A stretch of 64,000 nucleotides of DNA from an uncultured Bacteroidales bacterium (GCA_934699135.1 CAKUVM010000006.1:1-64000), one strand, 5' to 3'. Counted from the first letter of the stretch, positions 43,313-53,072 are shown. The notes: generated by a model from the sequence alone, not told the origin. Translations and numbers: made by a program.

Positions 43313-43900
43313 GTGGAAAAGACAAGCTATGCCATTGGCATGAACGTTGCGGCCAGCTTGCTTCGGAGCGGAGCCAAAGATATTGACTGTGACGCCTTGT
43401 GCAGGGGCATCAAAGACGTGCTGTCCGGGCAGCCTACCGAGATTTCGCCCAATGAGGCGGGGCAGATACTCAAAAAATATTTCTCTGACCAGGAGGACGC
43501 CCAGACCAAAGACGCCATCAGGATTGGTGTGGACTTCCTAGCCGCCAACGGCAAACGCAGTGAGGTGACCACGCTGAAGAGCGGCCTCCAATATGAAGTG
43601 CTGAAGCAAGGCGACGGCCCGAAGCCCAAGGCCACAGACACTGTCCGATGCCACTATGTGGGCACACTTATTGACGGCACTGAATTCGACTCCTCAATAC
43701 GTCGCGGCGCTCCGGCCGACTTCCCCGTCAATGGGGTCATTGCGGGCTGGGTGGAGGCGCTGCAGCTCATGCCGGTGGGCTCCAAGTGGAAGCTCTATAT
43801 CCCCTATCAGCTGGGCTATGGCGCGCGTGGCGCCGGACGGAGCATCCCGCCCTACGCCGCACTCATCTTCGAGGTTGAACTGCTCGAGATTCTCAAATAA
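43313..43900 (+). CDS. FKBP-type peptidyl-prolyl isomerase (no signal peptide)
   Basis: 195 aa from a GTG at 43313. A helical FKBP_N-type dimerisation region (about 5-75: SYAIGMNVAASLLRSGAKDIDCDALCRGIKDVL) precedes the FKBP domain (about 88-195: GLQYEVLKQGDGPKPKATDTVRCHYVGTLIDGTEFDSS, VIAGWVEALQLMPVGSKWKLYIP, GYGARGAGRSIPPYAALIFEVELLEI). No signal peptide or lipobox is seen, so it is predicted cytoplasmic. The next gene, 27 bases on, is a lipoprotein paralogue with the same architecture, indicating a tandem duplication. Confidence 0.93.
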   Translation: MEKTSYAIGMNVAASLLRSGAKDIDCDALCRGIKDVLSGQPTEISPNEAGQILKKYFSDQEDAQTKDAIRIGVDFLAANGKRSEVTTLKSGLQYEVLKQGDGPKPKATDTVRCHYVGTLIDGTEFDSSIRRGAPADFPVNGVIAGWVEALQLMPVGSKWKLYIPYQLGYGARGAGRSIPPYAALIFEVELLEILK

Positions 43901-43927
43901 ATTTAAAGTACATATCACACAACGACA

Positions 43928-44725
43928 ATGAACAAACTGTTTCTGGCCGTGGCGTCGGTCGCAGTCCTCGCCACATCGTGCAACGGGGGCATATCGCCCA
44001 AAGCAAACCTCAAGAGCCAGCAAGACTCCATCAGCTACGCTCTCGGCGTGGTCATTGGCAACTCCATGGCTCAGCAAATCAAGCAGATGCCTTTTGACAC
44101 CATCAATGTCAAGGTCTACGCCCAGGCCCTGGCCACCAGCAAGCCAAGCGAGCGATATCTCGACTATATCAAGGGTCAGCTAGACTCCATTGACGGCAAC
44201 CTCTTCATGAGCGGCTGTCGCGCGCAGCTCGGCCTAGGCAAGGCCGCCATTGAGCCAGAGGCCGCGGAGGCCATCCTCAACAACAAGGCGGCCGCCAAGC
44301 GCGCCGAGGAGCAGGCTAAGCGCGAAGCGCAAGCCGCGGCCAATGAGGCCGAGGGCAAGGCTTTTCTCGAGAGCAACGCCAAGCAAGAGGGAGTGGACAG
44401 CACGGCCAGCGGGCTGCAATACAAGATCTTGACCGCAGGCAACGGGGCTAAGCCCAAATCGACTGACCGTGTCAAGGTAAACTATCGCGGCACGCTCATT
44501 GACGGCACTGAGTTCGACTCCTCAAAAGAGGGCGAGCCTATGGTCATGTCTGTCAGCGGTGTCATCAAGGGTTGGCAGGAGGCTCTGCAGCTCATGCCCG
44601 TCGGCTCAAAGTGGCAGCTCTTCATCCCTGCCGACTTGGCCTATGGCAAGCGCGGCGCTGGCGACAAGATTGGCCCTAACGCCACCCTCATCTTCGAGGT
44701 TGAGCTAGTCGAGATTGTCAAGTAG
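43928..44725 (+). CDS. FKBP-type peptidyl-prolyl isomerase lipoprotein (Mip-like)
   Basis: 265 aa. The signal peptide ends in lipobox LATSC (Cys18). A helical dimerisation region (about 30-130) contains a long Ala/Glu/Arg coiled helix (NNKAAAKRAEEQAKREAQAAANEAEGKAFLE), followed by the FKBP domain (about 158-265: GLQYKILTAGNGAKPKSTDRVKVNYRGTLIDGTEFDSS, VIKGWQEALQLMPVGSKWQLFIPADLAYG, IGPNATLIFEVELVEI). The layout is that of Mip/FkpA chaperone-isomerases acting in the periplasm or at the outer membrane. Second of a tandem pair. Confidence 0.93.
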   Translation: MNKLFLAVASVAVLATSCNGGISPKANLKSQQDSISYALGVVIGNSMAQQIKQMPFDTINVKVYAQALATSKPSERYLDYIKGQLDSIDGNLFMSGCRAQLGLGKAAIEPEAAEAILNNKAAAKRAEEQAKREAQAAANEAEGKAFLESNAKQEGVDSTASGLQYKILTAGNGAKPKSTDRVKVNYRGTLIDGTEFDSSKEGEPMVMSVSGVIKGWQEALQLMPVGSKWQLFIPADLAYGKRGAGDKIGPNATLIFEVELVEIVK

Positions 44726-44752
44726 CCGCAGCTAGCGAGGAACAATTGATAA

Positions 44753-44799
44753 GCCCCGCCCCGTCCAGACTGATGGCCTGACGGGGGCGGGGCTCTTTT
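44753..44799 (+). terminator. Terminator of the FKBP operon
   Basis: GCCCCGCCCCGTC (44753-44765) pairs with GACGGGGGCGGGGC (44780-44793), followed by TCTTTTA. Confidence 0.85.
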
Positions 44800-44918
44800 A
44801 ATGCGCGGTGCGCATGGCCTCATTGACACGCGGCACATTAAGAAAATATACAAAAACAGCCGCTCGCCACAGCAGACTTGTGGCGGGCGGCTGCCGTTAT
44901 GTTATGATGTCTGGTCTG

Positions 44919-47555
44919 CTAGCCGAGCTTTGAGGTGAAGAAATACTTGGCCTCGCGGAGAGCTGCTTCCATGCCGGCTGCGTTTTTCCCACCCGCGGTG
45001 GCAAAGAACGGCTGTCCGCCGCCACCGCCTTGGATGAACTTGGCCACGTCGCGGATTGTCGCGCCCGCGTTGAGGCCGAGGTCCTTGACCAGATTGTCAG
45101 TGATGATGATGAGCAGCTGCGGCTTGTCATCCACTGTGCAGCCAAGCACAATCACGGCCTCGTCATATTCGCCGCGGAGCTGGAACGCCAAGTCTTTGAG
45201 CTTGTCCGCGAAGATGGGCTTAACCTCGGTGACGAGGAGGTGGCGAGAGCCAATCTTCTCCGCTTTCTCCTTCAAGCTCTGCTTCTCGGCGGCAATCATG
45301 CTCGTCATCATATTCTCTGCGCGTTGTTGGAGCTTGGCGTTGCTCTGTATGAGTTGCTCAATGCTCTTGCGGATGTCTTTTGCGCCCTTGAGGGCCTCGC
45401 CCAGGTCTTTGAGCGTCCCGACGAGTTCGTTCACCATCTGCTCCGCCCTGTCCGCAGTGACGGCCTCAATGCGGCGCACGCCGGCCGAGACGGACGACTC
45501 GGCCACAATCTTGAAGAAACCGATGCAGCCCGTGGCCCTGACGTGAGTGCCACCGCAGAACTCTATTGAGTTGCCAAACTTGACCACGCGGACCTTGTCT
45601 CCATACTTCTCGCCGAAGAGTGACATGGCTCCCAGTTTGCGGGCCTCTTCAATGGGCATGGCGCGCTGCTCCTCCAAAGGCACGTTGGCGCGTATCTTCT
45701 GGTTGACCAAGTGTTCCACCTTGGCAAGCTCCTCATCTGTCACCTTTTGGAAGTGGCTGAAGTCGAAGCGCAGGCCGTCTGGCGTCACGAGCGAGCCTTT
45801 CTGCTCCACGTGGTTGCCAAGCACCTCGCGCAGGGCCTCTTGCATCAGGTGAGTGGCGGAGTGGTTGTCCGCGATCAGCTCGCGGCGGTGCTCGTCAATC
45901 TGCACGTGGACAGGCTGGTCCATCACGGCGGGGAGCTCTGTGGCAATGTGGGTTATGAGGTTGTTCTCTTTGATGGTGTCTATCACCCTCACCGTCTTGC
46001 CGCTTGCGTCCGTTATGGTGCCGGTGTCCCCCACTTGGCCGCCGCTCTCGCCATAGAACGGCGTGCGGTCAAATATGATCTGATATTGCTCCTTGTTCTT
46101 GGTCTTTACGAGGCGATAGCGCACAATGCGCACGTCGGCCTTTGTCTCGTCATAGCCAATGAAGTCCTCTTTCACGGCCGTCTCGTCCAGCACAACCCAG
46201 TCGCCGGCCTCTATGGCCGTGGCGTTGCGGGCGCGGTCTTTCTGCGCCGCCATCTCGCGGTCGAACTCTGCCGTGTCGGCCTCCAGCCCGTTTTCACGGA
46301 GGATGAGTTCCGTCAGGTCGAGAGGGAAGCCATAGGTGTCATACAGCTCAAAGGCCACCTTGCCGCTGATTTTCTTTTGGCCTTTCTTTTTCGTCTCCTC
46401 AATTATGCCCGTGAGCATGTTGATGCCTGTGGCCAATGTTTTGAGGAATCCCTCCTCCTCCTCTTTTATCACCTTGGTGACGAGCTCCTGCTGCGCCTTG
46501 AGTTCTGGATACGCGCCGCCCATTGTCTCGACGAGGGTGGGGATGAGCTTGTAGAGAGTGGCCTCTTTGCCGCCGAGAAATGTGTAGTTATATCGCACGG
46601 CGCGGCGGAGGATTCGGCGGATCACGTAGCCGGCCTTGTTGTTGCTGGGCAGCTGGCCGTCGGTGATGGAGAACGCGATGGTGCGGATGTGGTCGGCCAT
46701 GACGCGCATGGCCACGTCGGTCTGCTCGCCTGCGCCATATTTGACGCCCGTTAGCTCGGCAATCTTGTCTAGCAGGGGGGTGAAGACGTCGGTGTCGTAG
46801 TTCGACGTTTTGTGTTGCACGGCGCGCACTAGTCGCTCAAAGCCCATGCCCGTGTCCACGTGATGGTTGGGCAGCGGCTCCAGCTCGCCGTTGGCCTTGC
46901 GGTTATATTGCATGAAGACGAGATTCCAGATCTCTATGACCTGTGGGTTGTCTTTGTTCACCAGGTCGCGGCCCGAGACGGCCTTGCGCTCCTCGTCGGG
47001 GCGCATGTCATAGTGGATCTCGGAGCAGGGCCCGCAGGGACCCGTGTCGCCCATCTCCCAGAAGTTGTCGTGCTTGTTTCCGTCAATGATGCGGTCTTTG
47101 GTCACGTGGGTGGCCCATGCGTCATAGGCCTCGGTGTCGCGCGCCACTCCTTCTTCTTTCGAGCCCTCGAAGATGGTGACGTAGAGGCGATCCTTGTCTA
47201 GCTTGATGACATCGGTCAGGAATTCCCATGCGAAGGCAATGGCCTCTTTCTTGAAGTAGTCGCCAAAAGACCAGTTGCCAAGCATCTCGAACATGGTGTG
47301 GTGATAGGTGTCATGGCCCACCTCTTCCAAGTCGTTGTGCTTGCCCGACACGCGGAGGCACTTTTGCGAGTCGCTCACGCGGCTGGCGGTGATGGGCACG
47401 TTGCCCAATATGATGTCTTTGAACTGGTTCATGCCCGCGTTGGTGAACATCAGCGTGGGGTCGCCTTTTATGACCATCGGGGCCGATGGGACGATCTTGT
47501 GACCCTTCGAACGGAAGAAGTCCAAGAAGCTTTGACGAACTTCGTTGGCAGTCAT
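44919..47555 (-). CDS. alaS: Alanyl-tRNA synthetase
   Basis: 878 aa from the ATG at 47555 (the open frame extends 29 codons further without family support). Class II catalytic core: RQSFLDFFRSKGHKIVPSAPM, TFTNAGMNQFKD-like MFTNAGMNQFKDIILG, GPCGPCSEIHYD and the MGFERL segment. The editing domain has zinc ligands HSATHLMQEAL and CGGTHVRATGCIG. The C-terminal coiled coil and DHHA1 domain end with GGGGGQPFFATAGGKN. Minus strand, downstream of no obvious partner. Confidence 0.97.
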   Translation of the reverse strand: MTANEVRQSFLDFFRSKGHKIVPSAPMVIKGDPTLMFTNAGMNQFKDIILGNVPITASRVSDSQKCLRVSGKHNDLEEVGHDTYHHTMFEMLGNWSFGDYFKKEAIAFAWEFLTDVIKLDKDRLYVTIFEGSKEEGVARDTEAYDAWATHVTKDRIIDGNKHDNFWEMGDTGPCGPCSEIHYDMRPDEERKAVSGRDLVNKDNPQVIEIWNLVFMQYNRKANGELEPLPNHHVDTGMGFERLVRAVQHKTSNYDTDVFTPLLDKIAELTGVKYGAGEQTDVAMRVMADHIRTIAFSITDGQLPSNNKAGYVIRRILRRAVRYNYTFLGGKEATLYKLIPTLVETMGGAYPELKAQQELVTKVIKEEEEGFLKTLATGINMLTGIIEETKKKGQKKISGKVAFELYDTYGFPLDLTELILRENGLEADTAEFDREMAAQKDRARNATAIEAGDWVVLDETAVKEDFIGYDETKADVRIVRYRLVKTKNKEQYQIIFDRTPFYGESGGQVGDTGTITDASGKTVRVIDTIKENNLITHIATELPAVMDQPVHVQIDEHRRELIADNHSATHLMQEALREVLGNHVEQKGSLVTPDGLRFDFSHFQKVTDEELAKVEHLVNQKIRANVPLEEQRAMPIEEARKLGAMSLFGEKYGDKVRVVKFGNSIEFCGGTHVRATGCIGFFKIVAESSVSAGVRRIEAVTADRAEQMVNELVGTLKDLGEALKGAKDIRKSIEQLIQSNAKLQQRAENMMTSMIAAEKQSLKEKAEKIGSRHLLVTEVKPIFADKLKDLAFQLRGEYDEAVIVLGCTVDDKPQLLIIITDNLVKDLGLNAGATIRDVAKFIQGGGGGQPFFATAGGKNAAGMEAALREAKYFFTSKLG

Positions 47556-47625
47556 TGTCTTAATGTTGCTCTTTGTTGTTTCTTTGGCGCGAAAGTAATA
47601 ATTATATGCCAAAAGCGCGTCTTTG

Positions 47626-48534
47626 TCAGTGTCTTGGGGCAATGTAATTGTCTAGGCTTTGGCACACTTCGGCCGAGAAGTCGCGGCCTTTGGCCATGGC
47701 TGTGGCCAGCGTTTGCGCAAATGCGGCCGAGGCCGTGTCGCGGGCCGTGGCCCCGGCGTCGAGCAGCCCGCAGACGGTTCCGGCGTTGAAGCTGTCTCCC
47801 GCGCCAATGGTGCTGACGGGGCTTATGGGCAGCGCGCTGATGTGGCTCTCGCCCCATGGGCAGAGAAGGGTGGCCCCGCCCGCCCCCTGGGTGCAGATGA
47901 AGTAGGGGCACAGGGTGCTTATGGTCTCGGCATACGCCTTGCGCCAGTCGTCTGTGCCGAAGGCGTTGCGGATGTCCTCGTCAGAGCCTTTCACCACGTG
48001 AGCCAGCCTCATGTTCTCCTCCATGGCGGGGCGCAGGGCCGCAGCCTCGCCATTGTGAGTGCTGCGGAAGTTGAGGTCGTAGAAGAGCAGCGCCCCGCCT
48101 TCCCTGCCGGCTCGCAGAACTTGGAGAACCTGATGCCGTATGGCAGGGTTGAGGGCGAAGTAGGAGCCGAAGAGCAGGATGTCTCCCCGCTCCACAGTGG
48201 GCATGACGAAGTCGAGGCGTTGGGCGGGGTAGTCTTTGTAGAACTGATACTGGGCGTTTTTGTCCTTGTCCAGAAAGGCCAGAGCCAAGGGGCTGCGCGA
48301 GCCTTCGTATACGGCCACGTCATCGTCTCCCACGCCGTTTGAGCGGAGGAAGCCGCGTATCATGCGCCCCACATGGTCGTCTCCCACCTCGCTTATGAGC
48401 GTGGCTTCGTGGCCGCTGCGCGCGATGGATATGAGCGCGTTGTAGACCGAGCCGCCCGGCTTGGCGCTCACGGGGCGGTCTTGGCTGTCAAAGACAATGT
48501 CTAGCACCGTCTCGCCTATGCCTATCACTTTCAT
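47626..48534 (-). CDS. PfkB-family carbohydrate kinase
   Basis: 302 aa. Ribokinase/PfkB fold: N-terminal GIGETVLDIVF and GGSVYNALISIARSGH (substrate GG motif), and C-terminal signature PVSTIGAGDSFNAGTVCGLL with the catalytic Asp in GAGDSF. It phosphorylates a sugar or sugar-like molecule such as fructose or a nucleoside; the specific substrate cannot be told. It is 24 bases downstream of the ABC-F gene and about 70 bases upstream of alaS. Confidence 0.88.
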   Translation of the reverse strand: MKVIGIGETVLDIVFDSQDRPVSAKPGGSVYNALISIARSGHEATLISEVGDDHVGRMIRGFLRSNGVGDDDVAVYEGSRSPLALAFLDKDKNAQYQFYKDYPAQRLDFVMPTVERGDILLFGSYFALNPAIRHQVLQVLRAGREGGALLFYDLNFRSTHNGEAAALRPAMEENMRLAHVVKGSDEDIRNAFGTDDWRKAYAETISTLCPYFICTQGAGGATLLCPWGESHISALPISPVSTIGAGDSFNAGTVCGLLDAGATARDTASAAFAQTLATAMAKGRDFSAEVCQSLDNYIAPRH

Positions 48535-48558
48535 GGTCTTTCCTTTGTTTCTGATCCC

Positions 48559-50472
48559 TTATCCCTCGGTTATCTCTTGCAGCTCTAGCCATCGCGTCTC
48601 CATCTCGTCAATTCTGTCCTTGACGGCCTGATATTCATTAGAGAGTTCTGTCACTTTCTTAGGGTCTGTCTCGCCGCCAGACAGCAGGGCCTCAATCTCG
48701 CCCTTGCGCTCGTTGAGCTTTGGCAGCTGAGTCTCTATGGCTTCCAGCTCTTTTTTCTGCGCGTAGTTGAGCCTTGGGGGGCGGCTGGCGCGGCGCGCGG
48801 CGTTGGCGTCTTCGGCGGGCTTCGTCGCCGTGGCCTTGCTGCCGTTTGTCTCCTCGCGCTTAGCTTTGCCGCTTTCTCGTTCCCACGCCAGATATTCGCT
48901 GTAGTTGCCGGGGAAGTCTTTGACCCCGCCGCATCCGTCGAGCACGAAGAGGTGATCCGCCACCTTGTCTACGAAGAACCTGTCGTGGGAGACAATGATG
49001 ACAGTGCCGCCAAATGACATCAGATAGTCTTCCAACACGTTGAGGGACAATATGTCCAAATCGTTGGTGGGTTCGTCTAGCAGCAGGAAGTTCGGGTTCT
49101 TCATCAACACGGTGACCAGGTAGAGCCTCTTGCGCTCTCCGCCCGACAGGCTGCCCACCCTCACGTGGTGCATCTCGTTTGGGAAAAGGAATTGGCGCAA
49201 GAATTGCGCCGCGGGCACCGTGTGCCCGCCCTCTTTCTCAATCTGGTCGGCAATGTCTTCGATGACCTCAAGCACCGTCTTGCCCGGGGCCACGCTTATG
49301 CCGCCTTGGCGGTAATATCCCGTCACGACGGTGTCTCCCGTCTCTATGCGGCCGCTGTCGGGGGCCAACCCGCCCGTGAGCAGGTTCAGCAGTGTGGACT
49401 TGCCGCTGCCGTTTGGCCCGACGATGGCCACTCGCTCGCCGCGGGCGAACTTGTAAGAGAAGTCTCCAATGACGGTTCGCCCGCCAAACTCTTTGTGCAA
49501 GTCGTAAGCGTCCACCACCTTGCGTCCGAGCCTCGCGCTGCCAAACTCAAGGTCGAAGGATCTCTCGTCTCTTATTTTTTTTGCCCGCTCTTGCAGGTCG
49601 GCAAAGGCGTCTATACGATATTGCGCTTTCGTGCCTCTCGCCTGCGGCTGGCGGTTCATCCACTCTTGTTCGCGGCGCAACAGGTTGCGCGCCTTGGCGG
49701 CTTCGGCTTGGCGGCTGTCTAGCCTCTCTTGCCTTTTGGCCAGATAGTAGGCGTAGTTGCCGTCATAGCTGAATATCTGGTGGTTGTCCAGCTCTATTAT
49801 CTTGGTGCATACTCGGTCTAGAAAATACCTGTCGTGCGTGACCATGAGCAGTGTGGCCGTGGAGCGCGTCAGGTACTCTTCCAGCCACTCTATTATTTCC
49901 ACGTCGAGGTGGTTGGTGGGCTCGTCTAGAATGAGGAAGTCCGGCTCGCTGAGCAGCAGGTTGGCAATGGCGATTCTTTTCCGCTGCCCGCCAGACAGTT
50001 GGCCCACGGGCTTGTCAAAGTCGTTGATGTATAGCCTGCTGAGCATCTGCTTGGCTCTGCTCTCGTAGTCCCACGCCTTCAGTGAGTCCATCCGATCAAT
50101 GAGTTGGGGCATGGCGTCGTCGTCATGCCTGGCCAGGGCGGCCTCGTAGTCTCGCACGGTCCGCGCCGTCTCGTTGCCCGAGGCGAAGACCTGCTCCAGC
50201 ACTGTGTGAGTGGGGTCCATGGCGGGGTCTTGCTCCAACCATCCCACGCGGATGTGGTCGTTCCACACAATCTTGCCGCCATCTGGCTTCATGAGGCGGT
50301 CGTCGGCCCCTGGCAGCGCGCCGGCCAGCATGTTCAGCAGGGTGCTTTTGCCGGCCCCGTTGCGAGCCACCAGAGCCACTTTTTGCCCCTCGCTTATGCC
50401 GAAGCTCACGCCATCGAACAACGTCACGTCGCCCCAGCGATACTTCACGTCTTCTACCGACAGGTAGTTCAT
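48559..50472 (-). CDS. ABC-F family ATPase (Uup-like)
   Basis: 637 aa soluble protein with two nucleotide-binding domains and no membrane segments. Domain 1 has VARNGAGKSTLLNML, LSGGQRKRIAIANLLL and FLILDEPTNHLDVEIIEWLE. The P-site linker (about 230-300) is rich in Arg/Glu. Domain 2 has VGPNGSGKSTLLNLL, LSGGERKRLYLVTVLM and FLLLDEPTNDLDILSLNVLE. The C-terminal coiled coil (about 565-637: QKKELEAIETQLPKLNERKGEIEALL) is typical of Uup. ABC-F proteins act on stalled or antibiotic-bound ribosomes. Confidence 0.92.
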   Translation of the reverse strand: MNYLSVEDVKYRWGDVTLFDGVSFGISEGQKVALVARNGAGKSTLLNMLAGALPGADDRLMKPDGGKIVWNDHIRVGWLEQDPAMDPTHTVLEQVFASGNETARTVRDYEAALARHDDDAMPQLIDRMDSLKAWDYESRAKQMLSRLYINDFDKPVGQLSGGQRKRIAIANLLLSEPDFLILDEPTNHLDVEIIEWLEEYLTRSTATLLMVTHDRYFLDRVCTKIIELDNHQIFSYDGNYAYYLAKRQERLDSRQAEAAKARNLLRREQEWMNRQPQARGTKAQYRIDAFADLQERAKKIRDERSFDLEFGSARLGRKVVDAYDLHKEFGGRTVIGDFSYKFARGERVAIVGPNGSGKSTLLNLLTGGLAPDSGRIETGDTVVTGYYRQGGISVAPGKTVLEVIEDIADQIEKEGGHTVPAAQFLRQFLFPNEMHHVRVGSLSGGERKRLYLVTVLMKNPNFLLLDEPTNDLDILSLNVLEDYLMSFGGTVIIVSHDRFFVDKVADHLFVLDGCGGVKDFPGNYSEYLAWERESGKAKREETNGSKATATKPAEDANAARRASRPPRLNYAQKKELEAIETQLPKLNERKGEIEALLSGGETDPKKVTELSNEYQAVKDRIDEMETRWLELQEITEG

Positions 50473-50488
50473 CTGTATGTTGTTTTTT

Positions 50489-51004
50489 TTAAGGTAATGT
50501 CTTGACCATCATCACTTCGTCAACGAACCCGCGCCCGCGCCGCAGCCATTCGCGCAGCCTGCCGCACTCCTCGAAGCCCACGGAGCTGAACAGAGCCAGG
50601 CTGGCCATATTGTCTGCGGCCACGCAGGCTCTGACGTTGTGCGCCAAGAGGGTCTGCGCGGCAAAGTCGCACGCCAGGCTCACGGCCTCGCGGGCGTAGC
50701 CCCTCCTCCGACTGCCGGCCTCGGTAAGGATGCCTATGGAGCAATTGAGGTTAAGGGGGTCGAAGTCGAAGATGTCCACGCAGCCCGCCGTGCCGCCGCC
50801 GTCGTTGCGCTCCACCATGAAACGCGCCTGCCGCGTCTGCCATATGTCCAGGTCAGAGTGGCTGATGAGCGCCATTATGTCGGCCAAAGACACGGGCCAC
50901 CGCCTGTCTCCCGCACCCCATGTGGCGGGGTCGTTCTCCCACCCGAAGAGAGTGTCGGCGTCCGAAGGCTCCAGGGCGCGCAGGTGGATTGTCTCGCCTA
51001 TCAC
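50489..51004 (-). CDS. GNAT-family N-acetyltransferase
   Basis: 171 aa from a GTG at 51004 that overlaps the stop of the upstream gene (GTGA). GNAT fold of the RimJ/RimL type: IHLRALEPSDADTLFGWENDPATW at the N-terminus, then the acetyl-CoA-binding segment TEAGSRRRGYAREAVSLACDFA and NMASLALFSSVGFEECGRLREWLRRG. It acetylates an amine on an unknown protein or small molecule. Coupled translation with the upstream TPR/PD40 protein looks like operon structure, not a functional link. Confidence 0.88.
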   Translation of the reverse strand: MIGETIHLRALEPSDADTLFGWENDPATWGAGDRRWPVSLADIMALISHSDLDIWQTRQARFMVERNDGGGTAGCVDIFDFDPLNLNCSIGILTEAGSRRRGYAREAVSLACDFAAQTLLAHNVRACVAADNMASLALFSSVGFEECGRLREWLRRGRGFVDEVMMVKTLP

Positions 51005-52962
51005 TGTTTTGCGTTGTCGCTCTCGATAAATTTGAGATATTGATTCTTGTTTCGGGCGAAGGCGTCGCGGTAGTGCGTCGTCTCCCTGATTCTGTTTTGC
51101 GCCTTGCGGGCCTCGCGGAATGTGGCGTAGGAGCCGTAGGAGTAGACGTACCACCCGTCGCGGTACTTGTGTTCCGTCACGTTCTCAATCTCAATGTTGC
51201 GGTCGAGCAGCTCGTCGCGCAGCTCTTGGCGAATGCTCATCAGCTGCACTGTGTAGGGCTTGGTGTCGGTCTCTTTCGTGCCGTCTGTGTCGCGGGGCGT
51301 TGGCGTGCCGTCAATGTCGGGATGTTGGCGCAGCTTGGTCTCGAACACGAAGTCGTCCAGTTCCACGGGCTTTTGTTGGGCGTAGTAGCTCTGCGACTTG
51401 AGGGTCTTGACGTGGCGCAGCAGCGTGTCGGCGTCGCAGACGGCCATAAGGTCATACTCCCCTCCGGCTTGGACAATGGCCACGTAGCGTCCTGAGTGGG
51501 CGTTTGGCCGGCCAATGGCCACGATTTCGCCGTCCTCTATCGTGAAGACTCTCACGTCCGCCGGGTCTTGCGCCTTGACCGTGGCCGCCAACACGGCCAT
51601 TGTGTTCTGCTCCGGCTGCTCGAACTCAACCTCATATATGTCATAAGACGGGGACTTGCAGGTCTCTTTCCACCTTATGCTGGCGTAGTAGCCCCTGCCG
51701 CGGTCGGCAGATGGCGAGAAGAATATGTCGTCATCCGCCGAGTTTATGGGGTAGCCCATGTTGCGCGAGGCCTCAAACTCGCCCTTGTCATTGCGGGGAG
51801 AGAAGAATATGTCATAGCCACCCATTCCGCTGTGTCCCATCGAGCTGAAGTACAGCACGTTTGTCGGCTCATGAAAAAAAGGAGCGTCTTCGTCTTCTTC
51901 CGTGTTTACGCCGGGGCCAAGGTTTGTCGGTTCTCCCCAATCTCCGTTTGGCAGGCGGCGCGAGAGCCATATGTCTTTGCCGCCCAGGCCTCCTGGCGCG
52001 TCGGAAGAGAAGTACATCTCCTCGCCGTTGGCGGTCACGTAGGCGAAGTCTTCATTAAACTCCGTGTTGACTGCCCCTCGCACGGGTTCGGCGGGTTGCC
52101 ATTTGCCTGTTTCTGGGTCTTTGAGGCTCACGAAGATGTCTCCGTCATGACAGAGATACATCTCGGTGCCGCCTTTGGCTATTGACGTGGCCGTCTCCTG
52201 CCCGGCGCGGCCGCGGCGGTCGGCCACTAGGCCTGTCACTGCCGTGGCGTCTCCCCACTTGCCACCGTCCCACTTGTTGCCATTGCGGACAGACATGTAG
52301 ATGCCCTCCTCAAACTGCCCGTCGTCAAATATGACGGTATTGTCGGCCGTCTCCTTGGGGCGGCGCGATGTGAAGTATATGGTGTCTTCCGCCTCGGTGA
52401 GGATGGGGCGGTAGTCGTTCCACGCCGAGTTGACGCCATCGCCCATGGTGCGCATGGTCAGCCTCACAGGTTGCCTCATGAGGATTTGAGCCGTCTGCGA
52501 AGCTGCTCTCTCAAAGTCTGTTATTTCAGAGAAAAGTCCGTCAGAGTCCTTAGCGTCGATCTCGTCATATATCTTCAGAGCCTCTTCTGGTCTGCCGCAC
52601 AGTTGCTCGGCCCTGGCGGTGGCCAGCATGAGCTCGGCCCTGGCCTCGGTCCACTCGGTCCCGGGGCTCAGCTCCGCTGCGCGTTTCAGGAAGAAGAGGG
52701 TGGAGTCGGGGTTTCCGCTGGCGTTGATGTAGCATATGCCCAGGTTATATGCCACGTCGATGTTGTCGGGATATTTGTCATATAGCCCTCGCAATATTCC
52801 TATGGCCGTGCGGTTGTTGGTCTTGTCGGCCAACGTCAGCGCCCGTTTGAATGTCTTGCTGTCTTCGGAGGTCATTTGCTTGCTCTGGGCGGCGGTGTCG
52901 GCGCACCACGTGGCCGTTAGCGTGGCAATGGTGGCGACTGCTAAGATGGAATGTCTTGACAT
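51001..52962 (-). CDS. TPR / PD40 beta-propeller / SPOR-like envelope protein
   Basis: 653 aa with a signal peptide (SILAVATIATLTATWCADTAAQ). Tetratricopeptide-like repeats (about 35-145) are followed by a PD40/WD40-like propeller (about 165-430, with blades such as AEDTIYFTSRRP, GEEMYFSSDAPGGLGGKDIWLSRRL and NVLYFSSMGHSGMGGYDIFFSPR). Then come a beta-sandwich part (about 440-545) and a C-terminal SPOR-like domain (about 568-653: YTVQLMSIRQEL, WYVYSYGSYATFREARKAQNRI). The layout resembles OmpA/PorE-type envelope proteins but ends in a SPOR-like fold, which usually binds denuded peptidoglycan. Function unknown. Confidence 0.7.
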   Translation of the reverse strand: MSRHSILAVATIATLTATWCADTAAQSKQMTSEDSKTFKRALTLADKTNNRTAIGILRGLYDKYPDNIDVAYNLGICYINASGNPDSTLFFLKRAAELSPGTEWTEARAELMLATARAEQLCGRPEEALKIYDEIDAKDSDGLFSEITDFERAASQTAQILMRQPVRLTMRTMGDGVNSAWNDYRPILTEAEDTIYFTSRRPKETADNTVIFDDGQFEEGIYMSVRNGNKWDGGKWGDATAVTGLVADRRGRAGQETATSIAKGGTEMYLCHDGDIFVSLKDPETGKWQPAEPVRGAVNTEFNEDFAYVTANGEEMYFSSDAPGGLGGKDIWLSRRLPNGDWGEPTNLGPGVNTEEDEDAPFFHEPTNVLYFSSMGHSGMGGYDIFFSPRNDKGEFEASRNMGYPINSADDDIFFSPSADRGRGYYASIRWKETCKSPSYDIYEVEFEQPEQNTMAVLAATVKAQDPADVRVFTIEDGEIVAIGRPNAHSGRYVAIVQAGGEYDLMAVCDADTLLRHVKTLKSQSYYAQQKPVELDDFVFETKLRQHPDIDGTPTPRDTDGTKETDTKPYTVQLMSIRQELRDELLDRNIEIENVTEHKYRDGWYVYSYGSYATFREARKAQNRIRETTHYRDAFARNKNQYLKFIESDNAKQ

Positions 52963-53072
52963 ATCTTGGTTTGGTGACTTTCTTTTCGTGCGTGAAGTTA
53001 ACGAATCTTGTTAGAAAGTAGCTGAAATTGGGTGATCTAATTTACTTCTTTTGCCTTTGGGGTGATGTTATG

